This document shows, one piece after another, positions 1 through 10,368 of a stretch of DNA of 64,000 nucleotides (position 1 is the first letter of the stretch; each line of letters begins with the position of its first letter). The position numbers were made by a program, and so were the translations under genes. Under the pieces are notes generated by a model, which did no database searches, was not told where the DNA came from, and was given only the letters and a program-made list of their open reading frames with translations. Source of the DNA: Phellopilus nigrolimitatus (taxonomy: Eukaryota; Basidiomycota; Agaricomycetes; Hymenochaetales; Hymenochaetaceae); NCBI GenBank assembly GCA_021029095.1, contig JAJOHG010000006.1:930001-994000 (forward strand), given 5' to 3'.

Positions 1-1000
1 TGTTGCGAGTTGGGCAAAACCGATATTGCAAGTAACTCTTGAAGCGGGCTGGAGACGTAGCTTGAAATGACTGTTTTTTGATAGAATAACGCAGACTCAC
101 CATGAATATACGCTCCTGTGACAATCCATTTTCAGCAGCACCATCCTTGGCGCTGTCCGCGTGGATATCGACGTTCGACTTGACCAAGTCTACAGCTGGC
201 AGGATGGCATCTTCGTCCTTGCTCTCGCCGATATTCCGAGCAAGATCTTTGTATATAAGCGATTGCAAACTTCCAAACTCGAGACTTGACAGTATTTTAG
301 CAGCAATAATTATTGCGATGAATTATAAACCTTACCAATCCATATTCACCAAGTAGATAGTCAGTGCAGTGCCAGCGGGAGCTGTTTTGGAGGCTTGACG
401 CGACGCGTATTTCTTCCCACGCTTTGGCACGGGTTAATCTTGTCTTCTTCGATCTCGACATAATCACATAGTCACGACGCTCGTACTCTTCAGGATCCTT
501 CAATTTGTCTTTTCTCGCGAGTGGGATAGGGTCTTGGATCTGAGCAGCCAGTTCTCTTCGACTGATTCTAATCGGACCCTGTCGAGGTACAGATGAAAAG
601 CTCCCGCTACTGTTCGATGGTGAAAAGAAAGCATATGGGCAACGAAGTGCTTGGCGTTTACGATTTTTCGAGGTTGCCAAGAGTAAAGGATAGACTTTTT
701 GAAAGTCATCTCGAGGACTGAGCACTTTGTTTTATTGTCGACATTGTCAACTGCAGCCTTTGCTTCAACTCGTGACAGCACGTTCTTCTGCTATGTAGGC
801 CTATTATCAGGCTCTGCTCCAGTCAGTATCATTTTTGGGTGATTGGTCCTATCGCTCGGGTTTGTTTGTTTCGATAGCTGTGGATGCTTACAGACCAATG
901 GACTGGACTGCAATTGCGCCTGCTTTTCAGTCGTGACATGAACACAAGGTCTAGTCAGTCATGATTGATCTAAATGTGCACGTTACAGCTCGTGCAGCCA
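1..1000 (-). CDS. Unrecognised multi-exon gene, 3' end outside the window
   Basis: I do not recognise this gene. On the minus strand, several open stretches have protein-like composition, and joining them needs introns. The clearest path contains a charged stretch (KDKLKDPEEYERRDY, about 470-530) and a probable 46-nt intron (GTGATT..AAAG, about 421-467). It continues through a stretch including ALTIYLVNMD to a donor GTAAGG at about 340, then runs on from about 283 as a frame containing IYKDLARNIGES to a donor GTGAGT near 100. Two overlapping minus-strand frames at 500-725 cannot both be coding, so exon borders upstream of about 600 are unresolved. A start near 940 is possible but unproven. 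It lies head to head with the FAH-family gene at 1355. No function is assigned. Confidence 0.35.
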
Positions 1001-1354
1001 CATCTACGATTGTCCAGTGCATGCTCAAGGCAATAGAAACTCAGGCTCAGGAAAGAGCTCAGGTCTGCGTCTGAAGAAGGGAGGGATCATCATAGTAATT
1101 CGCGGCTCATGACTCCGGGTCGTGAAATCCGATTTAAAGAACATTGTATCTGTACGGCCTTTCCAACTTTTTTTTTTTGCTTTCCCTCGTGGTTTTTTCT
1201 TCGTATTTTCTTTGTATGCGTGCTACATGTACACCAATATATATGATTCCCATTTTTAGATTTTGAATAGTACAAACATGCCGAAGGTACTTTTAGAGCC
1301 GTGTAGTTTAGGAGCCGCCTGCTGCCGCTCGCAGCTTTACATCCGACTATCATC

Positions 1355-2390
1355 ATGGCTGCAGCCTCGTTCGTTCGCTCAGGAAAGAAGGTAATCTGAC
1401 TTCGGCTCTTATGTCTGACACGCAACGAACACCGACAATCTTTCCAGATTGTCGCCATTGGGCGAAACTACGTCGAGCACGTCAAGGAGCTCAACAACAC
1501 GGTCCCCAAGGAACCTTTCTTCTTCCTCAAGCCGACGACAAGTTATGTGTCTACGGGAGGGAAAATCGAGATTCCGCGAGGGGTCGTCGCGCACCATGAA
1601 AGTACGCACGCGCACTGTTCCGGGTCCCAGGTTGCGTTAACGCATGTGTGGAACAGTCGAACTCGGCGTCGTGATCGGCAAGCGCGGGCGGGACATTTCC
1701 GCTGCGCAGGCGGACGCACATGTTGCTGGGTACGGTGCGAATGACATGTGTCTCCTCGAGACGTGTTTGTTAACTCCTATACTTATTCTATGCGATCTTC
1801 AGCCCTCGCTATTGACCTGACTGCACGCAATATGCAAGCGGAGGTCAAGAAAAAAGGACTGCCGTGGTCGGCTGCAAAGGGCTTCGACAGTTTTACGCCC
1901 ATTGGGTGCGCTGTTTGTACTTATATTATTTTTATTGGCCTATTGAGCTTGTCCTATTTCGTAGGCCCTTCATCCCTCGCTCCTCTGTCCCCGACCCCCA
2001 TAACTTGAAGCTTTGGCTAAAGGTATACAATTTAGCATCGCGTGCGACCTCCTTGACAAAACTGAGCGTTTCTAGATCAATGGCGCGTTCAAGCAGAACG
2101 GAACGACATCCGACATGATCTTTCCGGTTCCTAAGCTCATTGAGCATATCTCGTCTATTATGACACTTGAGGTTTGGCATTTTCAAACAGTCACATAGAA
2201 ACGATAACTTAAGCAGAACTTCACGCAGGAGGGCGACTTGGTTTTGACAGGAACACCGTCAGGCGTTGGACCGGTGGCACCAGGTGATGACGTGACCGCC
2301 GAGCTCAGTGCAAGCTCGGGCGAGGTCCTGAGCAGCATTCAATTCAAGGCCGTGCAACGCGAGACCGGGTATCAATTCAAACCTGAGTGA
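1355..2390 (+). CDS. Fumarylacetoacetate hydrolase-domain protein (FAHD1-like acylpyruvase)
   Basis: Member of the FAH superfamily. FAHD1-type relatives hydrolyse acylpyruvates or decarboxylate oxaloacetate in mitochondria. Exon 1 (1355-1390) encodes a dozen residues starting [10 protein letters not shown]. After an intron ending at 1447 the protein resumes with [17 protein letters not shown], the typical FAH-fold entry. Later exons carry [15 protein letters not shown], with the metal-binding glutamate of the E-x-E/VELGVVIG region, then [12 protein letters not shown] and FDSFTPIG. The last exons contain [18 protein letters not shown] and [15 protein letters not shown], the conserved C-terminal GTPSGVG loop. 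Stop at 2390. At least five exons, with introns of about 50-90 nt. Length of roughly 230 residues suits the short FAHD1 class rather than full fumarylacetoacetase. Its 3' end faces the SAPS gene, about 170 bp away. The substrate cannot be read from sequence. Confidence 0.88.
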
Positions 2391-2556
2391 CTATCTGAAC
2401 CCGCGACTTCCAAGTTCGCCGATGCTGCGACGCTCGTCATTGATAGCGTGCTGAAGAGTCTTTTCAAGGGCTGATTGAATATCATAGCTCAAACGTTCGC
2501 TGTCATATACGGATACACATATAACGACGGATAACAAAATGCTTCTAGAACAGGTA

Positions 2557-5500
2557 TCACAAGTGATCAGAATTGTTTTGGGAGTCTGTCCGATTGTCTT
2601 GGGGAGAGTTCGTGTCTGATGAGCGGTCGGCCTCGATGACCTCCGCATCGTCTGAGCCAGAGCTGATGCTCGTGTCGCTGGCGAAAGACCAGCTACCGCC
2701 TGTTGGTGTTAATTCACCATCGCCATTATGGAAGTCACCAAAGTCACCGAAATTATCGAACGATGCATCATCTACGTCCTCGGAAACACTCGAAAACGAG
2801 AAGGGTTCATTATCGGAAGATGTGGCGGCAGCAGAGTCAGAAAAAGGCCCGAAGCTGTCGTCCTGATGCACGCTCGTTATTCTCAAATTTCACATACGGA
2901 AAATAAAACAGCCTTACTTCGAAAGAAAAGTTGTCGTCAAAGACGTTCGCAGTATCGGGACTCGAAGCGAACGTGTTTGGAGTAAACGCATCCTATCACT
3001 AACTTAGCTGAAGTACCTTTGATGTAGGGAAAAGGGACCTTACGCCGAAGCCGCCAGGATCTAAAGGCCTTCGATTTGACGAGTGACTCCGGGCGGACAC
3101 AGGAGGTTCACCAAGATCGAATTTATGTGATAACCATCCTCCATCCTCGTCTTCGTCATCAGAACCGTCATCAGAAGACGAGGTGATATGAGTCGACATT
3201 GCCTGGGCAAGGTAACTTGCGAACTGACAGGCAATCAATAAGCTTGGCGTGATGAAAACTTACAGGGAACTTACCTGAGGAGGTCCTGTCGCTTCGTCTT
3301 CATCGTCCCGTTCCACTGGGGCAATGCCAAAATCTGCACTCGATTCCCTCGTTAGCCGACCTGTTCTTCTAAACTCGCTTTTTATTTCCGACGGGGGATC
3401 GCTTGCAGCAGCCGTCGTCTCAACGCCATTAGATACTGACGTCAGACCGGGTCCGAGCTCAGCTTCGTCGACCTTCCACTTCGCCGTTCCACGCGCTGTA
3501 CCGGGTGTAATGACAGGCTTACCACCGCCCAAAAGACTCGTGTCCTTAGTTTTCGTTTCGTGATAGCGCCCGCCGACGTAATCGTCCCAGTCCGGTTGAG
3601 GAGCGTACTGTGCCAGGAGGAGTTTGAGTTCTGGGGGATAGTGTTCAAGAGCTCCAATCACATCTTCGGAGACGAGAGTGAGATGCCCCATGTATCCCAA
3701 GCGAACATGTCTAGGCTTTGTACTATACGCAAACCATCAGAAAAAAGGAACCCGCTGAACGCGAAGATATATAGGATTATTGCACCTTTCAGCGTCATTT
3801 CGTTTCTGTGCTTCGACAATCCGATTGAGAAGCCGACCATCTCGAAATAACGCAATTGTAAGCTCTCGATTTAGTCCTGAGTCCACCCGGCCGGTGAGAA
3901 TTTGGTGCAGAACATCATACACGACGCTATGCAGGAAATTATTCCAAGGAAAGGCGAAGAATAAATCCTAAAAGGGGGTCAATAGATAGTACGGATGCAA
4001 CGCACGTCATCATAGCGTACCAGCAAAGTTGAGAGAACTCTCGTTTCCGAAAACCGCTGTTTCAGCTTGTCACCGATTGGTAAACGGCCTGATATCTCCA
4101 CAGAACGCTTCAAACTCCGTCGTGAACCTACTGAGGCAGGACGGGAAACACAGGACCGTTCGGACTCCGTTCGAGAGGACGATAGGTTCTGACTTCGAGC
4201 TAAGGCAGCACCTTGCGCGGCAATCTCACTTGGGGATGGCATGGAGGCGGCATTTGGCGATGAAGGGACTATTAATGGCGGGTGTTCCAGCGAGTCCTCC
4301 TCACGGGGAGAAACAGGCGGGGGTGAGGCCGGTACCGTATCATCGTTCATGTCAATTTCCTCCATGACATCGTCATCAGCGCTGCTGTGATCGTCGCCTG
4401 CGCTCATATCCTCGTCCTCATCAGAGTATTCGAGAACGGACAAGTCGACAGACGCAATTGAGACTGGAAGCTCCTGCGCTGGCTCCATATCGTCCGTATC
4501 CGCATCCATATTGCCCTGCTCATCGTTCCCATTACCGATCGCAATCACGCGAGCTAGTTCCTCCAAAGCAGACAAGCCACCTTTCAAGCGGCCTTCGTTG
4601 TCATACAAATTATCGAACTCCGAAGGGCGGTTAAGCAAGGACATATTTGAGCAGTGCAATAGCTCCGCATATAGCTCGCATATCCGGAATCTTTCGAAAG
4701 TCAAAGGAGTAAGAGGGCCGATAGTCGTCGGGATCGTCTCATTCTGAAGAAATTGTTGAGATTTTCGCTACTCGCGCAAAAGGGGCTAAGCGTGAGACTT
4801 ACCGATGACCGAGGCTTATGCAGTAACTGCTGAAATCTCTCAAGCCGTTCGCACATAATCTCTAGCAGAGGGCCTAGATGAACGACACCCATCCTATCTA
4901 CCATTTCATTGAACGCCTGCTCAAGCGTTTCTCGCCCACTGTCATTCTGAACGCGTAAATGTTGTTGGACCTGTATTAGCCGATTTCGAAGGGTATGGAA
5001 AAGATACGGCTCGAAATAGTCGGAGTTATTCTTCCGAATGAGCTCTATGATAATGGAAATTGCGTGTGTTCCCGACGAGGTTGCAGTGTCAATGTTAGGT
5101 ATCGGTGGTGAAGGAGAACCTGGAGGAGGTGGAGTTGAGCTTGACAAGGATCCTGTGTGCTCAGAATTGGACCCGTTCGTCAGTTCTTTTCTCGCATCGC
5201 TGAGCAGTTCCATCTCGAAAGAGAAATCATCCAACATGAAGCCGACGAGCCTTTCAATATTCTCCCTCCGGGCCAGTTGTCGTGCGAAGAGATTTGATGC
5301 TGGGCCGTTCTGCAGTCCTTCGGTAATTCCGGCCCCGGGAGACGGTGCAGACATGGATATGATCCCCTTGACCAGTTCAGACACAACTGCGTGCATAGAG
5401 ACTGAATGGTACGGAGAAAGGAGGTCCACCAAACGTGGTATGAGACGCTCCGCTGAGAGCCACTGCAGGCCGTCTCGTCAAGAGAACTCGTGCACGAGTA

Positions 5501-6247
5501 GACTGTGGACATGCACATACTTCTAGTACGCCGGCACCCGCTGAATACTCGTCCAGCTGAATTATTCGGACCAGAAGGTCAACGATGGCAGGCGTTTCAA
5601 TGTGCCTAAGTATGCGCTCCACCACGGCTGGCTGGGCCTGAATAAATGCTAGCATCTGCGGAATATGATCTGCCTCGGCGACGTCTAGTGGAAGTTGCTA
5701 ACGTTACCTCGGCCGGCTTCTTCAGCAAAAATGTGGCATTGATTTTGGCAAAGTGTGAGGCCATGACATTTTGCGCTTTCATGTCTTCCGGTTTTGTGTC
5801 TAACACAGTGTCCCAGAACGGAGTCAATAATCGACCCCCGCTACTCATACACGTCTCCACGATAGACCAGATTTCGCTGCACAGCACTTCGGTCGCAACA
5901 TAAGGATATCTGCAACAGAGAGGCATGAAACCATTTGCCATTAGTTTTCATGCATATTTGGTCGTACGAACTTGAATTTCCCCAGTCCTTCCCCTTCTAT
6001 ATTCCCTGACACATACCCGAACAACCTCTGCAAAACATCAACTCTTTGAAAATAGTCAATGAGACGCGTATTTTGAGCCTTGCATTCTTGCAGAAGGTCG
6101 TCCTCGTCTAAAATGGCCTCGAGGGATACCTCGTCCTTGTCGAGCAGCGCGTCTATGGTCGAGGTGTCGTGAAACCCGAACCTGTAAAGAGACCGCTAAG
6201 TACGTCGCCGACGTCGAGTGGCCAGATGCTACATACTTCCAGAACAT
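2557..6247 (-). CDS. SAPS-domain protein, Sit4/PP6 phosphatase regulatory subunit
   Basis: SIT4-associated (SAPS) proteins bind the PP2A-like phosphatase Sit4/PP6 and direct it in cell-cycle and TOR signalling. The first exon encodes only MFW plus part of a Lys codon. A GTATGT intron follows, and the second exon gives FGFHDTSTIDALLDKDEVSL, the characteristic SAPS start. Successive exons give RLIDYFQRVDVLQRLFGYV, YVATEVLCSEIWSIVETCM, LLTPFWDTVLDTKP, ILRHIETPAIVDLLVRIIQL, NIERLVGFMLDD, ISIIIELIRKNNSDYFEPYL and VVHLGPLLEIMCERLERFQ. The domain ends with LLAQYAPQPDWDDYVGGRYH. The C-terminus is acidic and low-complexity (FDNFGDFGDFHNGDG). About ten exons, stop at 2557. It is transcribed in the same direction as the AP-2 mu gene, whose stop is about 330 bp upstream. 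Recognition is firm; small exon borders in the C-terminal third are inferred. Confidence 0.93.
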
Positions 6248-6575
6248 GGCTGCGCTCGTCGCTGCGAAAGTTCAGGCGAAATCAAGAGACAGAGAACGGG
6301 GTAATTAGAGTCGGTCCAGAGTTGCCTTCGGGGCTTCAGAACCAGGCCAGAGGCGGGTTAACGCGTCTGGATGTCTCCGAGAAGAGCGGCTTATCTAATC
6401 GAACTTGATTTTCTGGACCCCGTTCCCCTTTCCTTTGACGAGACAAGCATAAAGTTATAATATGTATATGGATTCCCGAAATACAAATTAATGGCTACGG
6501 CGTATGACATGTGCACGTCCCTCGCATACGTAGGCCAGAGAAGTAGCAATAAAATACAAAGCCATAAACAATCCG
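6248..6575. other. Intergenic: AP-2 mu 3' end / SAPS promoter
   Basis: Roughly 330 bp between two minus-strand genes. Short open frames here run through the AP-2 mu terminator region and show no family resemblance. I see no RNA gene or repeat. Confidence 0.6.
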
Positions 6576-8385
6576 TCAAAACTAGCACACAGGATAAGAA
6601 CACAGCATCCTGCAAAATGAAACACGCCACTCACTCGAATCTGATACCCTCCGTTGGCCTTCGTGAGATACCGCACCCATTTAATGCTGTGGTAGTTGTT
6701 TTTCTCGAAGACTTTCAAAAACCGCACGAGAAGGCCGGAAGCAGTGAACATCAAAACTTGAAAGTCGACATCAATCGGCGGCCGCGCCCATGCTTGGCGA
6801 TGCGTGGTTGCCGTTAACTGCGCAGTACCGGAGAGTGTGCATTCCTGGCCGCCTTGTATCCGGGGTATCCTAAAATACCGTCAACCCATTGCTTCGCTTG
6901 CAGAAGAACCTGTATGCGTACTTCCACACAATGACATTCTCAGCAGGTACATATTTTGCCTTGCCGTTCTGCACCTTGCAGTCAATGTTCGTAGTGTTCA
7001 GCGGCGTTGGAATCCGCAGAACAACGCTCGTCGCCGATAATTTCGGGTTGAAATTTGTCCGTATGCTAACAATATATGACACTTGCGTTGTCCCTATCTC
7101 AGTTATCGTCGGCAACACCTTGATAGGCAAATTCACGTTTGAGGTAGACCGATACCTGCGATAAATCAGCACAGTCTAATCTCGAGACAAGGCCAGAAAG
7201 CGAGACATACTTCATCAACTCAAACTCTCCGTCAGGAGGCACAAAGCTGATCGTCCGATCAGAATCAAACTCATTCAGACGAACACATTGGTGAAACTGG
7301 CAATCATCCAGCTCCACAGCGTCGCCCATACCGCGCTCTGACGCATCCAATACAAGCTTGTCGTTCAGACCAAACTTGCATTCTGGCGTCCCCGACAGAT
7401 ACGCGCGCATGAGAATGTGACCTTCGACGTCGGATCGCAGCACGGTACCTTCAGCCAACAGGTTAGAACGGATACGTTCAAACCATAAGGCAGACACCAT
7501 ACCCTTCGCACTCATGATTAGATTTACTGTCTCCACTACATCCACGAAGGCTTCATTCTTCTTGTACTTCACATCCGGACGACGCCAACTAATAGCACCT
7601 GTCGCTTGCGTCGTGATTTTCGAAGACTCCTCCTTTGTGTGCATTAGTGAGGGTCTTTTTTAGAAAGTCTAGTAATACATACCAGCGCAGCTGGGTTTGC
7701 TCTGATGCTCTCCGTAGTGATGTAAGCTTTAAGGGTATCAATTTCGCTATTTTGTGGGTACCCAAAATCGATGATTTCTATGACAAGCATTCAGTGACGG
7801 ACATGTACGATACTTAAATTTGAACATACCGTCGATGAGTTCATAGATCAGTACAAAATTACTCTTCACAGACTCCTCATCCACCTTCCCAAAGTAGGCC
7901 TTCGCGATCGAGATGAACCGGTAGCAAAACTCGAAAACAAGCGCCGCATTCGCGTTGTTCCTTCATATGCATGATCAATGTGATAACAAACAAGGAATTG
8001 AAGACATACGTACTTCGTCACCGCCATAATGTACAAGTTGTTCGTTCGTACATGGAAAAAGCTTGTCGAGCCGAGCGTGATAATAGGTGAGCGGACATCG
8101 CTGTTAGACACGACTTGGATACGGAATACGTCAGCGATCGAACGCCTTGACAGAGCTCAACTATCAGCTCTGAGTATCGAAAGCATTAACCAGAGTGCAG
8201 CGCACTTTAAATCTGTCCTGTACAGCCGAGAAATAAGGACCTGAGTAGAAAGTAACCAATCAGCAAAAACGTGTGGTTGGTCCGTGAGGAGCTTACCTCG
8301 CCCTTTTGATTGAAGATAAAGAATGCCTTCAGAATAGCTCAGCGCTTGTCCATGAGCGAGTAGATTGTCTACCAACCGAAATCAT
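6576..8385 (-). CDS. APM4: AP-2 adaptor complex mu (medium) subunit
   Basis: Medium chain of the clathrin AP-2 complex, which selects cargo for endocytosis at the plasma membrane. Spliced order: MIS from a tiny first exon (start 8385), then AFFIFNQKGE, VLISRLYRTDLK, RSPIITLGSTSFFHVRTNNL (longin/sigma-like N-domain) and AYFGKVDEESVKSNFVLIYE. The mu-homology domain follows: ISWRRPDVKYKKNEAFVDVV, MRAYLSGTPECKFGLNDKLV, DDCQFHQCVRLNEFDSDRTI and SFVPPDGEFELMKY. GTPECKFGLND and DGEFELM mark mu2 rather than mu1 or mu3. After IKWVRYLTKANGGYQIR a 53-nt intron leads to a final exon of one Phe codon plus stop. The first intron has an unusual GTTGGT donor. A 54-nt stop-free intron lies at 7449-7502. Around 420 residues, the normal family size. 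Confidence 0.95.
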
Positions 8386-8861
8386 AGCTCGACGCTCACT
8401 GACGTTGACGTATAGGACGAAGGTGGCGCAGTGACCGACGCGCTTCGCGCTTCACGACGTGCAGCCGCCGGCACCGGCTATCTCGACCTTATTCTGACTA
8501 TGGTCGAATGTCTTCTGCTTTCCATTTTCATTCTGGATCAGTCAGACAGCCTGATATTTATTCCTGTGTTCAAATGTACTCAGTGGAATCAGAGACACCT
8601 GGCCCCATGACCGTACTGGAAAAATTGGGATTACCCATAACCTCGATTTTCAAACTGGATCTCGATACACAGCGCTCTACACCGTGCTTTCACAGAGGTT
8701 AAATACGGAATCCGTCATCGTCATCATCTCAGTACGCAGGCGAATGAGCTTGATTCTAGAATATCTTACGGCATAGTGGGTGTCTCGACGGTCTTTGCTG
8801 TCCACGAGACCACGGACCGTGTGCTAACGGATTAACATCGGGATGCGGGCCCTGTATTGGT

Positions 8862-8881
8862 GCTATGTGCTCGCACATAGC
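8862..8881. promoter_or_regulatory. Perfect 9-bp palindrome upstream of a TATA box
   Basis: GCTATGTGC and its exact reverse complement GCACATAGC are separated by TC. The site lies 34 bp upstream of the TATA box of the GDSL esterase gene, a position typical of an activator or repressor site. That it binds a dimeric transcription factor is inference; no known fungal consensus is claimed. Confidence 0.45.
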
Positions 8882-8914
8882 GAAAATATACGGTGCATGA
8901 TACTTTTTTGGACG

Positions 8915-8923
8915 TATATAAAG
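8915..8923 (+). promoter_or_regulatory. TATA box of GDSL esterase gene
   Basis: TATATAAAG lies 76 bp upstream of the ATG at 8999. Few genes in this window show so clear a TATA element. With the secreted product, this suits an inducible, strongly switched promoter (inference). Confidence 0.6.
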
Positions 8924-8998
8924 CAGAGCTGTCCCTGGAGCAAGTGACTCGGTCCCAGCTATAGATTCCCCTACGCTAAAGCCCTAGCAATCGCAACG

Positions 8999-10368
8999 AT
9001 GAGAATTAGCGGGATGCTCGAGCTTGCTGTCTTGTGCCTTCTTTCTGTCTCTGTTTCTGCCAAGCTGACCTGGGGAACGACTGAGTTTCTATTCACGTTT
9101 GGAGATTCCTACACGACCGATGGCTTCAACATCTCTGCCGGCGTCGACTCTCCTGTCCCAGGATCCGTGAGCTTCCGCTTCAATTTTCTCAGACCCAATG
9201 CCACAGTCAAAGTAATTTCATCTAGACATCATCGAATGGCCAAAACTGGGTGGAATTCTTAAGTTGATTAGAAACGTTCTGTCGAGTCAATTTGTGCTGA
9301 CTTAACTCGGAAGGTGGAACATACAATGTTACGGACACTAAGGTCTTCAATTTGGCATCGGGAGGCGCCACAAGTGACGCAAGCCTAGTCACTCCCTTTG
9401 AGCCGACGGTCCTGTAAGTAACAATTTATTGGCGCTTACGACATTCAGTCGGCTGATTCTTCCCTTAAGCTCCATCGTTGACCAGGTTACTCAGTTCAAT
9501 GAGTTCCTTGCTCCCAAGCCCGTCGGTGCGCAATGGAGCAGCAACAACAGTTTGTTTGCAATTTGGATCGGCATCAACGACGTCGTAGGTAGTTGGTCTT
9601 CCGTATGCTTAGCCTTGCTAACATCGCTGCGGACACGAAGGGGGACTCATTTGATTTTGTATGATCAAACTCTTAGCATTCCTAACATGATTGATTCTCA
9701 CCGAGTCTTTAGACAAATGTTACACAAGTCGGGTTTCACAAAGTGCTCATGGCTCGACTCTTCGGACAGGTCGGTCTTCATCTGATCCTGACATTTAGTC
9801 AATCAATTGAAACAAGTGTATAGGTTGAAGACCTATATGAGAAGGGTGCTCGTTCGTTCCTATTCTTGACCGTCCCGCCGACAAATCGCGCCCCGCTGCT
9901 TCTCGTGCAGGGACCCGCGGTGACCGCACAGATAAAGAGCGCCCTTGCGGATTACAACGAGCAGCTCGTCGAAAATGTGAAGGCTTTCCAGGCTAACCAT
10001 ACCGACCTCGATCAAGTCACCGTTTTCGACACACAGCCGATTTTCAACACACTTCTGGACAATGCACAGACCTTTGGCTTTGTGAACTCCACGGGATTTT
10101 GCGATGCATACCAGAACGGAACACCGGAAATTACTACCCAGATCGCGCCCTGTGCGCCAGTATCCAGCTATTTGCAAGTGCATTCTCAACGTCCACTTCA
10201 GTCGATTGACTGATACATACTATCGCTTTGTTAGCTGGCTGAACACGCTCCATCCTCTCTTCACGGTTCATAAGTGAGTGATAAAAATACTGCAGTGCTT
10301 TTTTCAATACCAACTGATGCACGGGCAGCATTCTGGCGCATGCCCTCTCAACCGTCCTCAGCGCTTAA
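8999..10368 (+). CDS. Secreted GDSL/SGNH esterase, CE16-like
   Basis: SGNH-fold esterase of the fungal GDSL type (carbohydrate esterase family 16-like), probably an extracellular deacetylase of plant polysaccharides. Residues 1 to about 21 (MRISGMLELAVLCLLSVSVS) form a signal peptide. The nucleophile block is LFTFGDSYT. Exons then give SSNGQNWVEFLS, VFNLASGGATSDASLV (block II Gly), FAIWIGINDV (block III, oxyanion Asn), LMARLFGQVEDLYEKGARSF, LTVPPTNRAPLL and FCDAYQNGTPEITTQIAPC. The last exons give SWLNTLHPLFTVH and end ILAHALSTVLSA. About eight exons. The donor of the second intron is GTTGAT, a weak site. Where many SGNH enzymes show DxxH, this one has N-T-L-H, so Asn replaces the usual triad Asp. 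I believe this occurs in other fungal members, but that is from memory. Around 300 residues, normal size. Confidence 0.88.

Larger units (their letters stand above)
8386..8998. promoter_or_regulatory. Divergent promoter region, AP-2 mu / GDSL esterase
   Basis: About 610 bp between the start codons of two divergent genes. The right half holds a perfect palindrome (8862-8881) and a TATA box (8915-8923), both described separately, and both fit the plus-strand esterase. The 64-codon open frame at 8508-8702 resembles nothing I know and is treated as chance. Confidence 0.5.

Noticed and set aside
1103..1117. A 14-bp sequence (TCGCGGCTCATGAC) also present inverted near 10543
   Set aside because: Too short to distinguish from chance in 64 kb, with no extended similarity around it.
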